DNA from: Geomonas limicola
GTDB taxonomy: Bacteria > Desulfobacterota > Desulfuromonadia > Geobacterales > Geobacteraceae
NCBI RefSeq assembly: GCF_014193675.1
Contig: NZ_BLXZ01000002.1
Location: 1-64,000 of the forward strand
Direction of reading: 5' to 3'
Length of the DNA stretch: 64,000 nt
The notes under the pieces were generated by a model. That model had not been told where the DNA came from. It worked only from the letters and a program-made list of their open reading frames with translations, and searched no databases. The number at the start of each line of letters is the position of its first letter. The stretch's first letter is position 1. Below are positions 51,501 to 59,647 of this stretch, one piece after another. Made by a program: the position numbers and the translations under genes.

Positions 51501-51903
51501 CTTCGAGGGTCAGGGACGATGCGGTGATGCTCATCTTCTGGGTGCAGGCGACCGGAGCTTCCCTGAACTGCTTCTGGAACGGCTCGTAATAGCTAAGCGG
51601 CGCGTCCTTAAGCTTCAAGAAGGTGCGGAACCCCTGCGTGGAGGCCAGCTGATAGGCACGGTTGGCCGGCAGGAACTCCATGATCGCGTGTTCCTTGTCC
51701 TGGATCCCCATGCTGCAGATGCACTGGCCGCGGTTGACGTAGAAGGTCCACATGGGAATGCCGTCGGCACCGGCTACGCCCGGGAAAAAGCTGGAAAACG
51801 GCTTGGCGGAATTGTAGTCGGTGATGACGAACTCACCGGTTTCGGTCAACTGATAGCCGACCGAACCCTTGCGCTGGGGACCTGCTTTTTGGGTGCTCGG
51901 CAT
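48574..51903 (-). CDS. GH94/GH149/GH161-like beta-glucan phosphorylase
   Basis: Product of about 1109 residues without a signal peptide, hence cytoplasmic. The N-terminal half is a beta-sandwich (FYVNRGQCICSMGIQDKEHA). The C-terminal half is an (alpha/alpha)6-barrel with EGFWTDHWTYNLDLLENYA, YVLWDGNAMQLNAV and PNWYDALNGLPGILGSS (near 670), which stands where GH94 enzymes have the catalytic DWND. Size and motifs suit the beta-1,3-oligoglucan phosphorylases (GH149/GH161), releasing glucose-1-phosphate. The ATG at 51903 has GAGGA upstream. An ATG at 51918 overlaps the stop of the preceding lipoprotein gene, so translation is coupled either way. Substrate is inferred from the locus. Confidence 0.82.
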   Translation of the reverse strand: MPSTQKAGPQRKGSVGYQLTETGEFVITDYNSAKPFSSFFPGVAGADGIPMWTFYVNRGQCICSMGIQDKEHAIMEFLPANRAYQLASTQGFRTFLKLKDAPLSYYEPFQKQFREAPVACTQKMSITASSLTLEEVNETLGLTFAVTYSNVPGDSYAGLIRTLTITNNGASPCALEGLDGLSLIVPYGVNNDSLKMTRRLVEAFVEVVNHENGAPLFRGKVEPVDRPEVVRIRQGNFYVGFEVAGGLSRIVTPVVDPVSIFGSQGDYSYPERFLSDSAAEILAEQIYENRFPCAMGLFDTTIAPGATYTYTSITGHAESVEALNAMLPRITDPAYATAKTGADRELIEKLTQQSFICSSSPALDLYTRQNYLDNGLRGGFPVTLPGEGERHTFYLYSRKHGDLERDYNHFSQSPSHYSQGNANYRDVNQNRRSDLFFNPDVRDTNVICFYNLIQLDGFNPLVLKEVRFRSKKPVQLDALLGTWIGTEQAAAAREFFAGPFTPGEVMSWLEHHDIALRGSSEAFLGSLIGICEQISETEHGEGFWTDHWTYNLDLLENYAALYPEEARELLFDKRVFTFYDNDHRVQPRDDKYVLWDGNAMQLNAVVADAEKKRMIASRTENPKVVRAAHGEGEIYRTTLLCKILSLVVNKMASLDPEGVGVEMEADKPNWYDALNGLPGILGSSINETLEIKRNILFLREALAPSDRNGVQVIVYEELGAFLGTLHALLKEELSCFDFWDRATTAKETYRAATRLGVGGAEVAIPVGVLQDFLGASLEKLEQGIAKGWNREEGILSTYFVNEVTEYSVMCHEDGSTKRNSKGMPCFKARAFRQMHLPLFLEGPVHYLRTRPGHQAARSLVQRIGESALYDGKLGMYKVNAPLDRQPMEIGRARVFSPGWFENESIWLHMEYKYCLELLRNELYDEFFTAFRKVAVPFFDPAVYGRSILENSSFIVSSANPDRSLHGNGFVARLSGATAEFIQMMLLMTVGGQPFAMDDAEGLQLRFRPALPGWMFTESPRTVRLFWKGAWQEVEIPAHTFSFMFLGSILVTYRNPARRDTFGATAVAPVSWTIENQDGTLCTVQGDTVTAKVAEAIRSRMVRSIRIDLA

Positions 51904-51917
51904 GGCACAGGTCCTCA

Positions 51918-52586
51918 TTATTTCAGCGTCCCCAAATTTGTTATCGCGTCAGGCGTCGGGTCATAGGCGTAGCCCCAGGTTGCCAGGTAGTTCAGGCCGT
52001 CGAACCGGGACTGGTTCACCGAGACCGTCGCGTCGGAGATCGTGTTCGGGAACAGGGACAAGAGTCCGTTTTCCCGGGGATCGTACATGCGCATCCCCGC
52101 CCAGTCCTTGAGCGGCACGGCGTAGGTCGGCGCTGCGGGGAGCCAGTCCGCCTTCCAGTAGGTAAGCGAAGTCAGGAAATTGTCCAGCAGGGAGCGGTAG
52201 GCCTTGATGGCCTGCAACCTGGCGTTCTCGCTTCTCCCTTCCGTGTAGAGCTGATGCAGGGCGGTCGCCACGTAGAACTGGTTCTCCCCGCTGGGGGATT
52301 TGGCCAGGGCCGTCGCCCAGAGGTAGTACCTCGCTTTTGCGGAGGGGGCGGCGTCGCTCAGTTCCCATTTCGACATTTCGGTCACCGACACGAGCCGGTA
52401 GGGGTTGTCGGGGTCACTTAGCTCGCAGGTCTCGGGATACACGCCGGCATCCTCGCAATAAAGGTTCAACTGGGTGTCGGTGGGAAGGGTGATGCTGTTG
52501 CTTATCGTGCCGCTGTCGCCCCCGCATCCGGGGATGCTTGCCAGTATCAGGGCGAAGACCGTACACGCTGCCAGGTTCCGGAACAT
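51918..52586 (-). CDS. Hypothetical lipoprotein of the glucan locus
   Basis: A 222-residue lipoprotein with the lipobox SIPGC (Cys21) after a short hydrophobic signal. The ATG at 52586 is set by GGAGGTTATCAC; the frame is open upstream without a better site. The mature part is mostly helical (YRLVSVTEMSKWELSDAAPS, NQFYVATALHQLYTEG, AIKAYRSLLDNFLTSLTYWK) with several Trp and Tyr. No known domain recognised. It sits 47 bp after the glycosidase-barrel gene and overlaps the phosphorylase start, so it is likely part of the same uptake machinery, perhaps a partner of the barrel. Confidence 0.78.
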   Translation of the reverse strand: MFRNLAACTVFALILASIPGCGGDSGTISNSITLPTDTQLNLYCEDAGVYPETCELSDPDNPYRLVSVTEMSKWELSDAAPSAKARYYLWATALAKSPSGENQFYVATALHQLYTEGRSENARLQAIKAYRSLLDNFLTSLTYWKADWLPAAPTYAVPLKDWAGMRMYDPRENGLLSLFPNTISDATVSVNQSRFDGLNYLATWGYAYDPTPDAITNLGTLK

Positions 52587-52633
52587 GTGATAACCTCCGA
52601 AGGTAATGGGTCGCCTAGGATGATCAGCCATCA

Positions 52634-55600
52634 TCAAAAGTCGTACGTCAGGTATGTCGAGACCTGATAGGAAAAGTCGTTCTTGCCGTTGTTGTAATCC
52701 GATACCGGCGAGTTCTGGTCGAAGGTCCGCAGGATGCCGTTGATCCCTATGCCTGCCGATTTGCCGAGCCGGAAAGGAAGGTAGTTTTCCGGCAGGTGGT
52801 AGATCTTGTACATGTAGTCAAGAGAGAACTGCCACGGGAAGGTGACGTTGAACTGCCGGTAGTAATCGTACGGTCCCCACTGGTCTTTCTTCACATAGCC
52901 GCTAATGACATGGCTGTCGAAGAGGTTCACATCGAATTCGGTGGAATAGTAGGTGCGGGACGGCCCGGCGGCGCCGGTGGACTGCTGGTGTCCGGCCTCC
53001 AGCCTGTTGGCGATCCGCACCCCGGCAGTGGGATTGAAGACCATCCGGCTCATGGCTTTCCAGACCTTGGCCTGCGACAGTCCGTTCGGGAACGCGGCGT
53101 TGACGCCCCCCTCCTTGTAGTAGTAGGTGAACGCATCGGTGGGCGTTGAGTAATCGGTGTAGTTGAACCCGAGGTTGTAGGCAAAAGTGGCGTCTTCGCG
53201 GTTTTTGAAATCCCAGTGGTAGAAGTCCGTTGCCGGAGTGGGGTCGTAGGTGAAGAAGAATTCCGCCGAGAGGGCCTTGCGGTTGTCGAGCACGGCGAAG
53301 GGGTCCGCATCGCGGTTGCGCGGGATCAGCCCGGGATAAAGGACGGTACCGCTGGTCGATGCGGGGATCAACGGGTTCGCGTCCCGCAGGTTGTCGCGCC
53401 AGAGCATCCGCGGCGCCAGCGTGTAGCTTTTGCCCAGGACCATCCTGAGGCCACCCTCGGCTTCGATCTTGTTGCCGTACCGCGAATAGGGGAGCAGGGT
53501 GTCGTACTCGACGAGGGGGTTCCCCCCGTCCGCGACCAGCCCGGCATAGCCGGCGCCGGCCCAGGCGAGGAACGACTCGGAAAACTTGTGGGTGACCTTC
53601 CCCTTCACGCCGAGGGTGTCCGCGAACCTGATCTTGTCGTAGTAGATGTCGCCGTTATCGCGACGACTGTACTGGTCGCCGATCTTTTCCGAACCGGCGG
53701 AGATGACACCGAGTTCCACGGTTGTGCTGGGCGATACCGCGGAGTTCACGTAGAAGGTGGTGGCGCGGGTCGCCTTCTCGATGGCGGCGCTGGTCGCCGA
53801 CGTCGAAGCCGTGGCGATGTCTTCGGAGTGCAGGAACGCGTACCGGAAACGACCGCTGCCGAAGTTGTACTTGACCATGACCTTCGGGTTCGCCCCCCAG
53901 TACACCTCCGGACCCACAAGAACCTTAAGCCCTTCCAGTTCCTTTTTGCCGGCGAACTCCACGCCAAAGGGGGCCTTCGAGTCCCAGATGTCGATCCCCT
54001 TGATGTCCGTCGTTTCATTGAGCAGGCCGTAGAAGTCCCCCTCGTAGCCCCAGTGGTAGCGCGGGACATGGTAGAAGGCCGTGACGTCTGTGACAGGGGT
54101 CTTCAGGACGCTGTTGAAGTTGTACAGCTCGATGCTGTTGTTACTTCGAGTCTTGCCGTAGAATTCCTCCATGTCCCGGTGCGGCACGCTGTTTAGGTAG
54201 TTGACCGAGAAATTCCCCGCAAGGTTGCTCGACGGCTGGAATCCGAAATCGAGAAAGCCCATGATTCCGCTGGAATAGTGCTGCGCCTCCTTCCCTTTTT
54301 CCCGGAGCTCGTTGCCTTTGGCCCCGCTGACGAATTCGGCCCGAATGTTGCCGCCGGCGAGGAAAAACGCGCGCTCCTGGGCCTGGGCGAGCTTTAACGA
54401 CCGGACGTCGTTCTCCAGCGCAAGGCGGGACAGGTCGACCCGCTCAAAGCTCTCGGTGAGGGAGGCGAGGTCCTGACGGTACGGGTCGACCTTGAAGATC
54501 TCCCGCAGGGCGTAGTAGGCCATCTTGGGGCGCGCTTCGGAGACCCCGTCCTCGTTGGGGCGCTCCAGGGACGTGATCCCGAACCACTCTTCGTTCATGT
54601 TGTTTTCGCCGGGCACATAGTCGAAGGCATACCCGCCGTTTGACCACGAGGCATTGGTGTCGTGCACGGTGAGGTTCTCGGTCTGCAGGTACTTCCACCA
54701 CTCGTCCCGCCACTCGAACACACACCCCCCCACGGCGTTCCCCTCGGCGCCGTGGCCATGGCTTTTGCGGTAAATTTCCTGCCAGTTGGCTTTCAAAAGT
54801 TCCGCCTGCGCCGCCTGGTCCTCCCGGCCGGTCTTCGCGTTGAACCCGTCGCTGCCGAACTCGAGCAGCACAATCGGCCGGTCGAGCTTCGCCTTGGTGT
54901 CCTGCCAAAGGCCGGTAAAGCTTTTGCCGCGGTAGGAGTTGACGCCCAGCAGGTCTATCTCCTTGCACTGCTCGGCAATAAGGTCGAGGTACTGGATGTC
55001 GCCGTTGACGATGGTATAGAGGCGCTCGGGGTCGACTTTCTTGGCGTCGGCGATGATCTCGTTGAGCATGCTGTACAGGAACCGGGCCTTTGCCGCCTGC
55101 CGCTCCCCTACCGGGAGTTTCTCGATCTCGAAGCTGGTCGACCATTCAAGCCCGTAGTTGTTTTCATTGCCCAGGGCCATCATGAGCACGCCGGGGGTCC
55201 CTTTCAGCCTGGCGACCTGCTCGAGCACCTCCTTCTTTATGGCTGCGCGGGTGCGGGGGTCCGCATAGTCGGTCTGCGAGCGCCAGGTCCCGTCGACCTC
55301 GAACCCGTAGCGCCCCGCCAAGTGGTTCACGATGGTCATGATCCCGTGGGTGCGGTAGAGGTACTCGATCCATCGGGGCGGTATGTTGGAAAAGGTGCGG
55401 ATCGTGTTGATGCCCGCACCCTTCATGAGCGTGCAGTCGTAGTCGAGCACCTTCCTGATCTCGTCGTCGCTCTTGGTCCAGAGGCTGTAGGCGTAGTTCT
55501 TGCCGATTGGGGTGTACCCCCAGACAACCCCCTTGACGAAATAGCTCTCGCCATTGACCAGGAGTTTCCAGCCGGCATTGTCCCGGTAGGTCCTGACGGT

Positions 55601-55711
55601 GGTTTGCTCGGCAGCGCCCTGCTGCGCGGCAAAAGCAGAAGAACACCCCAGCAGGAGCAGCGTCGCGATTAACAGCCACTTGAGACGGCAGATGCACTCC
55701 GATCCAAACAT
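52634..55711 (-). CDS. Glycoside hydrolase fused to outer-membrane beta-barrel
   Basis: 1025 residues. The signal sequence contains LLLLGCSSAFA (lipobox-like Cys23). Residues about 40-420 form a TIM-barrel glycosidase resembling GH2/GH5/GH72 clan-A folds: FVKGVVWGYTPIG, GAGINTIRTFS, acid/base candidate Glu183 in ALGNENNYG and nucleophile candidate Glu284 in VLLEFGSDGF. After a helical linker (about 430-500) come about 500 residues of alternating strands rich in Tyr/Phe/Asn, ending FSYQVSTYLTYDF with the terminal Phe expected for barrels inserted by the BAM machinery. It could cut or transglycosylate glucan at the surface and pass products through its own pore. The exact GH family is unsure. 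Confidence 0.82.
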   Translation of the reverse strand: MFGSECICRLKWLLIATLLLLGCSSAFAAQQGAAEQTTVRTYRDNAGWKLLVNGESYFVKGVVWGYTPIGKNYAYSLWTKSDDEIRKVLDYDCTLMKGAGINTIRTFSNIPPRWIEYLYRTHGIMTIVNHLAGRYGFEVDGTWRSQTDYADPRTRAAIKKEVLEQVARLKGTPGVLMMALGNENNYGLEWSTSFEIEKLPVGERQAAKARFLYSMLNEIIADAKKVDPERLYTIVNGDIQYLDLIAEQCKEIDLLGVNSYRGKSFTGLWQDTKAKLDRPIVLLEFGSDGFNAKTGREDQAAQAELLKANWQEIYRKSHGHGAEGNAVGGCVFEWRDEWWKYLQTENLTVHDTNASWSNGGYAFDYVPGENNMNEEWFGITSLERPNEDGVSEARPKMAYYALREIFKVDPYRQDLASLTESFERVDLSRLALENDVRSLKLAQAQERAFFLAGGNIRAEFVSGAKGNELREKGKEAQHYSSGIMGFLDFGFQPSSNLAGNFSVNYLNSVPHRDMEEFYGKTRSNNSIELYNFNSVLKTPVTDVTAFYHVPRYHWGYEGDFYGLLNETTDIKGIDIWDSKAPFGVEFAGKKELEGLKVLVGPEVYWGANPKVMVKYNFGSGRFRYAFLHSEDIATASTSATSAAIEKATRATTFYVNSAVSPSTTVELGVISAGSEKIGDQYSRRDNGDIYYDKIRFADTLGVKGKVTHKFSESFLAWAGAGYAGLVADGGNPLVEYDTLLPYSRYGNKIEAEGGLRMVLGKSYTLAPRMLWRDNLRDANPLIPASTSGTVLYPGLIPRNRDADPFAVLDNRKALSAEFFFTYDPTPATDFYHWDFKNREDATFAYNLGFNYTDYSTPTDAFTYYYKEGGVNAAFPNGLSQAKVWKAMSRMVFNPTAGVRIANRLEAGHQQSTGAAGPSRTYYSTEFDVNLFDSHVISGYVKKDQWGPYDYYRQFNVTFPWQFSLDYMYKIYHLPENYLPFRLGKSAGIGINGILRTFDQNSPVSDYNNGKNDFSYQVSTYLTYDF

Positions 55712-55935
55712 GATTCCCCCCTACGTGATAATGAACTGCATAACAGATGACGCGATGCTTCCTGGGTCCGGCGGGCGGTTTTGGGAAGATGAGGCAGGGC
55801 CGGCCGGAACCTCTCTGGGTGTCAAGGGCGCGACAAATCCCTCCCGTGTATTCCCGTGACCTGCGCTGCCGTGGTCACCGGTGACGACCTTGCATGGCTT
55901 TCGGCTTCAGGCAGCCCTGGCGCCAGTTCGGCAGG

Positions 55936-57030
55936 TCATGGTTTCGGTGAGGGGGGAGGCTGCTCACCCGCGGGACTTGGGCGCGGGGCGCACGACTCCC
56001 GTACGACCAGCCGGGCGGAAAGCGCCAGGTGCCGGTGCTCCGGCGCGCCACCGTCAATGAGGGAAACCAGGATCCTGATGGAATTGGCCGCCAGTTCGTT
56101 GATGGGGGCAGCAACCGTGGTCAGGGGGGGGTAGATCTGAGAGGCGACCGTGATGTCGTCGAACCCCACGATGCTGACGTCGCGCGGGACCTCGAGCCCC
56201 TTTTCGTGAACGGCCTTGACCGCACCGATGGCCATGGAGTCGTTGGCGCAGACAATGGCCGTGGGGGGGGAGCTGAGCGACAGCATGCTCTCCACTCCCC
56301 GCGCCCCGGACTCGTAGGAGTAATCCCCTTCGTAGATCAGGTCCCTGTCTTCGGCGATGCCGTAGTTGTTGAGCGAACTCAGGTACCCCTGCAGACGGTC
56401 CTTGCCCACGGCCGAATCGAGCAGCCCGGCGATGAAGCCGATCCTCACGTGCCCCAGGTTCCACAAATAGTTCATGGCATCGACGATGCCGTTGAAGTTG
56501 TCGATGATCACCGACGGCATCGACTTGTCCGCGGCACCGTTGCCTATGAGCACGATCGGAAAATGCTTTTTCAGTTCCAGCAGCTTGTATTCGAGGCGGG
56601 GGAAGCAGCTGATGACCAGCCCGTCGATCTTGTTGGCGGATTTCGTCGGTTCCAGGTCCCTGAAGTCGGAAAAGTAGATCAGGTTGTATCCCCGGTTCAC
56701 CGCCTCCTTCTCGAGCGCCCTGAACACCAGGGAGAAGTAGGGGCTCGAGATGGAGTCCTGCACCCGGTCGTCGAGAAAGAAGCCGATGTTCCTGGTAGCC
56801 GGCTTCCCGGCGCCACCACCGCTGTTCACAAAGGTCCCTATGGTCGGCACCTTGTAGAGGACTCCGGCACTGACCAGGTTGTCTATTGCCTTACGAACGG
56901 TCATGTACGAGATGTCGTACATCCTCGCCAGTTCCCGTTCGCCCGGCAGCTGACCGGTGATCCGGCCGGAGCTGATCCCTTCTTGTATCCTGGTTTGAAC
57001 CTGCAGGTATTTGGGGGGAGATTTCATCAT
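55936..57030 (-). CDS. GntR-LacI hybrid sugar-responsive regulator
   Basis: This 364-residue protein has a GntR winged helix (residues 5-72, YLQVQTRIQEGISSGRITGQ, LPGERELARMYDISYMTVRK) joined to a LacI/periplasmic-binding sensor (about 82-345: IGFFLDDRVQDSISSPYFSL, VIIDNFNGIVDAMNYLWNLG, IVCANDSMAIGAVKAVHEKG, VGFDDITVASQIYPPLTTV). This is the AraR-like architecture: a repressor released by a sugar. A TGCTATATAGC-type palindrome lies just downstream of its own -10 box and others precede the GH16 operon and the Fn3 lipoprotein, so it probably controls the whole locus and itself. AAGGTG precedes the tandem ATGs at 57030. Confidence 0.92.
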   Translation of the reverse strand: MMKSPPKYLQVQTRIQEGISSGRITGQLPGERELARMYDISYMTVRKAIDNLVSAGVLYKVPTIGTFVNSGGGAGKPATRNIGFFLDDRVQDSISSPYFSLVFRALEKEAVNRGYNLIYFSDFRDLEPTKSANKIDGLVISCFPRLEYKLLELKKHFPIVLIGNGAADKSMPSVIIDNFNGIVDAMNYLWNLGHVRIGFIAGLLDSAVGKDRLQGYLSSLNNYGIAEDRDLIYEGDYSYESGARGVESMLSLSSPPTAIVCANDSMAIGAVKAVHEKGLEVPRDVSIVGFDDITVASQIYPPLTTVAAPINELAANSIRILVSLIDGGAPEHRHLALSARLVVRESCAPRPSPAGEQPPPSPKP

Positions 57031-57081
57031 GGTGTCGCACCTTTTCCCTGGAGGGGCGCCTAGTTCGCGCGCACCCGTCCA

Positions 57082-57121
57082 TGCTATATAGCTTTTATAC
57101 GCATCACCGGTGAACAGTCAA
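57082..57121 (-). promoter_or_regulatory. Promoter and operator of the GntR-LacI gene
   Basis: On the minus strand: TTGACT (57121-57116), a 16-bp spacer, TATAAA (57099-57094), then the operator AGCTATATAGCA (57093-57082, 11/12 match to TGCTATATAGCA) over the expected transcription start. This supports autoregulation. Confidence 0.7.
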
Positions 57122-57199
57122 GACATATTTTAGTGTGGCACCTGTCCTCCTCCTCGCCACAAAGGGCGTAACATGCTGCATCGGCACATCTTTTAGTTC

Positions 57200-57230
57200 T
57201 TGACTTTTGATACTGTTTTGCTATATAGCA
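57200..57230 (+). promoter_or_regulatory. Promoter and operator of the GH16 operon
   Basis: TTGACT (57200-57205), a 16-bp spacer and TATATA (57222-57227) form a sigma-70 promoter. The -10 lies inside the palindrome TGCTATATAGCA (57219-57230), so a bound repressor would block RNA polymerase. The box layout mirrors the divergent regulator promoter. Confidence 0.75.
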
Positions 57231-57371
57231 TCGTCATGCCTGCGCCGAACCGCCGGGGCCGCTGCCGTAAAACGCGCCGGTTCGCGGCGGTGCTGTGGCG
57301 GCAGCGCGCCCACGCGCCGTTCCATCGATTTTCGTGTGAGGCAGCATACGAAATTAGGGGAGGTCCCTTCA

Positions 57372-59576
57372 ATGAAAAAAGCCTTCGGAGAGCGGCGTAT
57401 CGCGGCGAAATTTTTACTTCTTTTGATCCTCCTGGCCATTTTCGGCTGCGGTACCGGCCACGGGCCGACGAGCGTGGTCGACCCGACCACCGGTCGCCAG
57501 CTCTCGCTGCTGTGGTCTGACGAGTTTGACGGCGCGGCCCTGGACGCCAGCAAGTGGAATGTCGAGACGGGGTACGGCCCCGACCCCAACAGCCCGGGAT
57601 GGGGCAACGACGAGTGGCAGCTCTATACCGGTTCCAGCGACAACATCAAGGTGGAGAACGGGCACCTTGCCATCACCGCGCGTGTTTCGGGCAGCGGCGG
57701 CAAGCGCGACGGCACCATCACCTCGGGGCGGATCAACACCAAGGGGAAATTCAACGTGAAGTACGGCGTCATCCAGGCCCGCATCAAGGTCCCCGGCGGT
57801 AAGGGGACCTGGCCCGCGTTCTGGATGCTCGGCGCCAACATCGATACGCTCCCCTGGCCCAAGTGCGGCGAAATCGACGTCATGGAAGTCACCAAGTACG
57901 ATGCCGCCGACAAGACGACGCACGCCACCGTCCACTGGTACGACCAGACGCTGGTAAACGGCACGGAAAAGGGGTGGACCTACACCACTGGCAAGAAAAC
58001 CTTCGCGGACTCTCTGAGCAACGACTACCACGTCTACGAGGTCGACTGGAACGCCGACCGGATCATCGGCAAGATTGACGGCGCCGTCTACTTCACAAGG
58101 CTGATCGATCCCGCCTCCATGGAAGAGTTCCTGCGCGACTTCTACCTCTTGTTCGACGTCGCCGTGGGGGGGAATCTCGCGGAAGCGCCCAACTCCAGCG
58201 GCACCTCCTGGCCCCAGACCATGTACGTCGACTGGGTCCGGGTCTACGGCACCCCCGCTCCCGCGACGACCGAGGCCGCCCTCTTTTCGGAAACGCGCAG
58301 CGCCTCGCAGATCCCCTACAGCAGCATCATCAACAGTGCGGACTGGAGCGGCGACAGCGCGATCCCCAACCCAAACAGCACGGCAGTCACCCCCAAGGAA
58401 GGGACCCGCGTACTCTCGGCCCAGTTCAAGAACGATCTCGGCAAAGGGTGGAACGGCATCTTCTTCAATCTCGGCTCCGCTGACGTGAGCGGATTCGGGT
58501 CGTACTTCTTCAGCCTCGATGCCTCGCAGTTTACGGACCTGCATGACCTCAAGATAGAGTTCACCGACAATACCGACCGCAAGGGGAGCGTGATGCTCTC
58601 CAGCCTGACCCCGACCGTTTCCGGCAACTGGTCCACCTACCAGGTACCCTTGAACTCCATCGCCCAGGCGGACCTGGCTCACCTCGTCTACTTAGGCTAC
58701 GTCAACCCGGTCAATGCCTCCGGCCAGGCCGTAGCGGGCACCCTCTATCTCGACGACCTGTATTTCGGGGCCTGCACCCTGGCGCCGTCAGTGCAGTTCA
58801 CCGCCACATCCTACGCCGCCAACGCAACGACGGGGACCATTACCGTCACCGACCGCTGCACCGGCGCCGCGACCCGGCCCGTACTCATCAGTAACGGGAG
58901 CGAATCGATCAGCGTGAACGTGACCCTCAATGCCTCCGGCTCCGGTTCGGCAACGGTGAACTTCGGGGCAACCAGTGACGCCACCGACACCATTGCCCTA
59001 AATAACGGCGCCACCCTGACCGCAAGCTACGGCTCCGGGGCAGCCACGGTCACCGGTACCGCCGCCGTCACGGCCGCTTCGGTATCCACACTGGTCGGAG
59101 ACCGCGATCCCAAGGACGGGGCCGTGTACCTCTACGCCAGCAACCCGGCAACCGTCATCGACCTGATCGGCGGGGTCAACTACACCGTCAGGGACAACTG
59201 GAGCACGGGCTCCGTCTTCGACATGGCGTATGCCGACGCGACCCTTGGCTCCGTCATCGCCGTGACCCCCGGCAGCGGGTGGGGCATCAGCGCCGCCTGC
59301 CTCGCCTACACGGGCTTCCCGGCCGGGTTCGCAACGAGCTACTCCACCCTGCACTTCAAGTTCAAGGGGCACACCTCTGTCTCCGTGAAGTTCCCCGGGG
59401 CAACGACGGAAGAGGTCCAGCATCCGGTCAGCTCCGCGACGAGCCTTGGCAATGGCTGGTACCAGTTCGCCATCAACATCCCGGCGACCTACGGCACGGT
59501 GGCTACCACCACGGAAATGGGCATCTTCGTGTTCAACAGCGCGCCGTTTTACCTGACCGACCTGTACTTCGACTGA
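57372..59576 (+). CDS. GH16 laminarinase-like lipoprotein with C-terminal binding modules
   Basis: 734 residues from the ATG at 57372 (GGGGAGGTCCC upstream; earlier open frame not supported). Signal peptide with a lipobox-like LAIFGC (Cys26). Residues about 42-300 are GH16: WSDEFDGAALDASKW, NDEWQLYT, GRINTKGKFNVKYG, and the catalytic Glu167-x-Asp169-x-x-Glu172 in CGEIDVMEVTKYD. Two beta-sandwich segments resembling carbohydrate-binding modules follow (about 310-460 and 580-734), with an Ig-like linker region between. It should hydrolyse beta-1,3- (or mixed) glucans at the cell surface. First gene of the operon with the GH30 and symporter genes, under the TGCTATATAGCA operator. Confidence 0.9.
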   Translation: MKKAFGERRIAAKFLLLLILLAIFGCGTGHGPTSVVDPTTGRQLSLLWSDEFDGAALDASKWNVETGYGPDPNSPGWGNDEWQLYTGSSDNIKVENGHLAITARVSGSGGKRDGTITSGRINTKGKFNVKYGVIQARIKVPGGKGTWPAFWMLGANIDTLPWPKCGEIDVMEVTKYDAADKTTHATVHWYDQTLVNGTEKGWTYTTGKKTFADSLSNDYHVYEVDWNADRIIGKIDGAVYFTRLIDPASMEEFLRDFYLLFDVAVGGNLAEAPNSSGTSWPQTMYVDWVRVYGTPAPATTEAALFSETRSASQIPYSSIINSADWSGDSAIPNPNSTAVTPKEGTRVLSAQFKNDLGKGWNGIFFNLGSADVSGFGSYFFSLDASQFTDLHDLKIEFTDNTDRKGSVMLSSLTPTVSGNWSTYQVPLNSIAQADLAHLVYLGYVNPVNASGQAVAGTLYLDDLYFGACTLAPSVQFTATSYAANATTGTITVTDRCTGAATRPVLISNGSESISVNVTLNASGSGSATVNFGATSDATDTIALNNGATLTASYGSGAATVTGTAAVTAASVSTLVGDRDPKDGAVYLYASNPATVIDLIGGVNYTVRDNWSTGSVFDMAYADATLGSVIAVTPGSGWGISAACLAYTGFPAGFATSYSTLHFKFKGHTSVSVKFPGATTEEVQHPVSSATSLGNGWYQFAINIPATYGTVATTTEMGIFVFNSAPFYLTDLYFD

Positions 59577-59647
59577 CCGCGGGGCTGAACCACCCGATCC
59601 AGGAACACGCCGGCGGATGAGCGAGGGGTTGCCGGGGGGGGCAGGTA

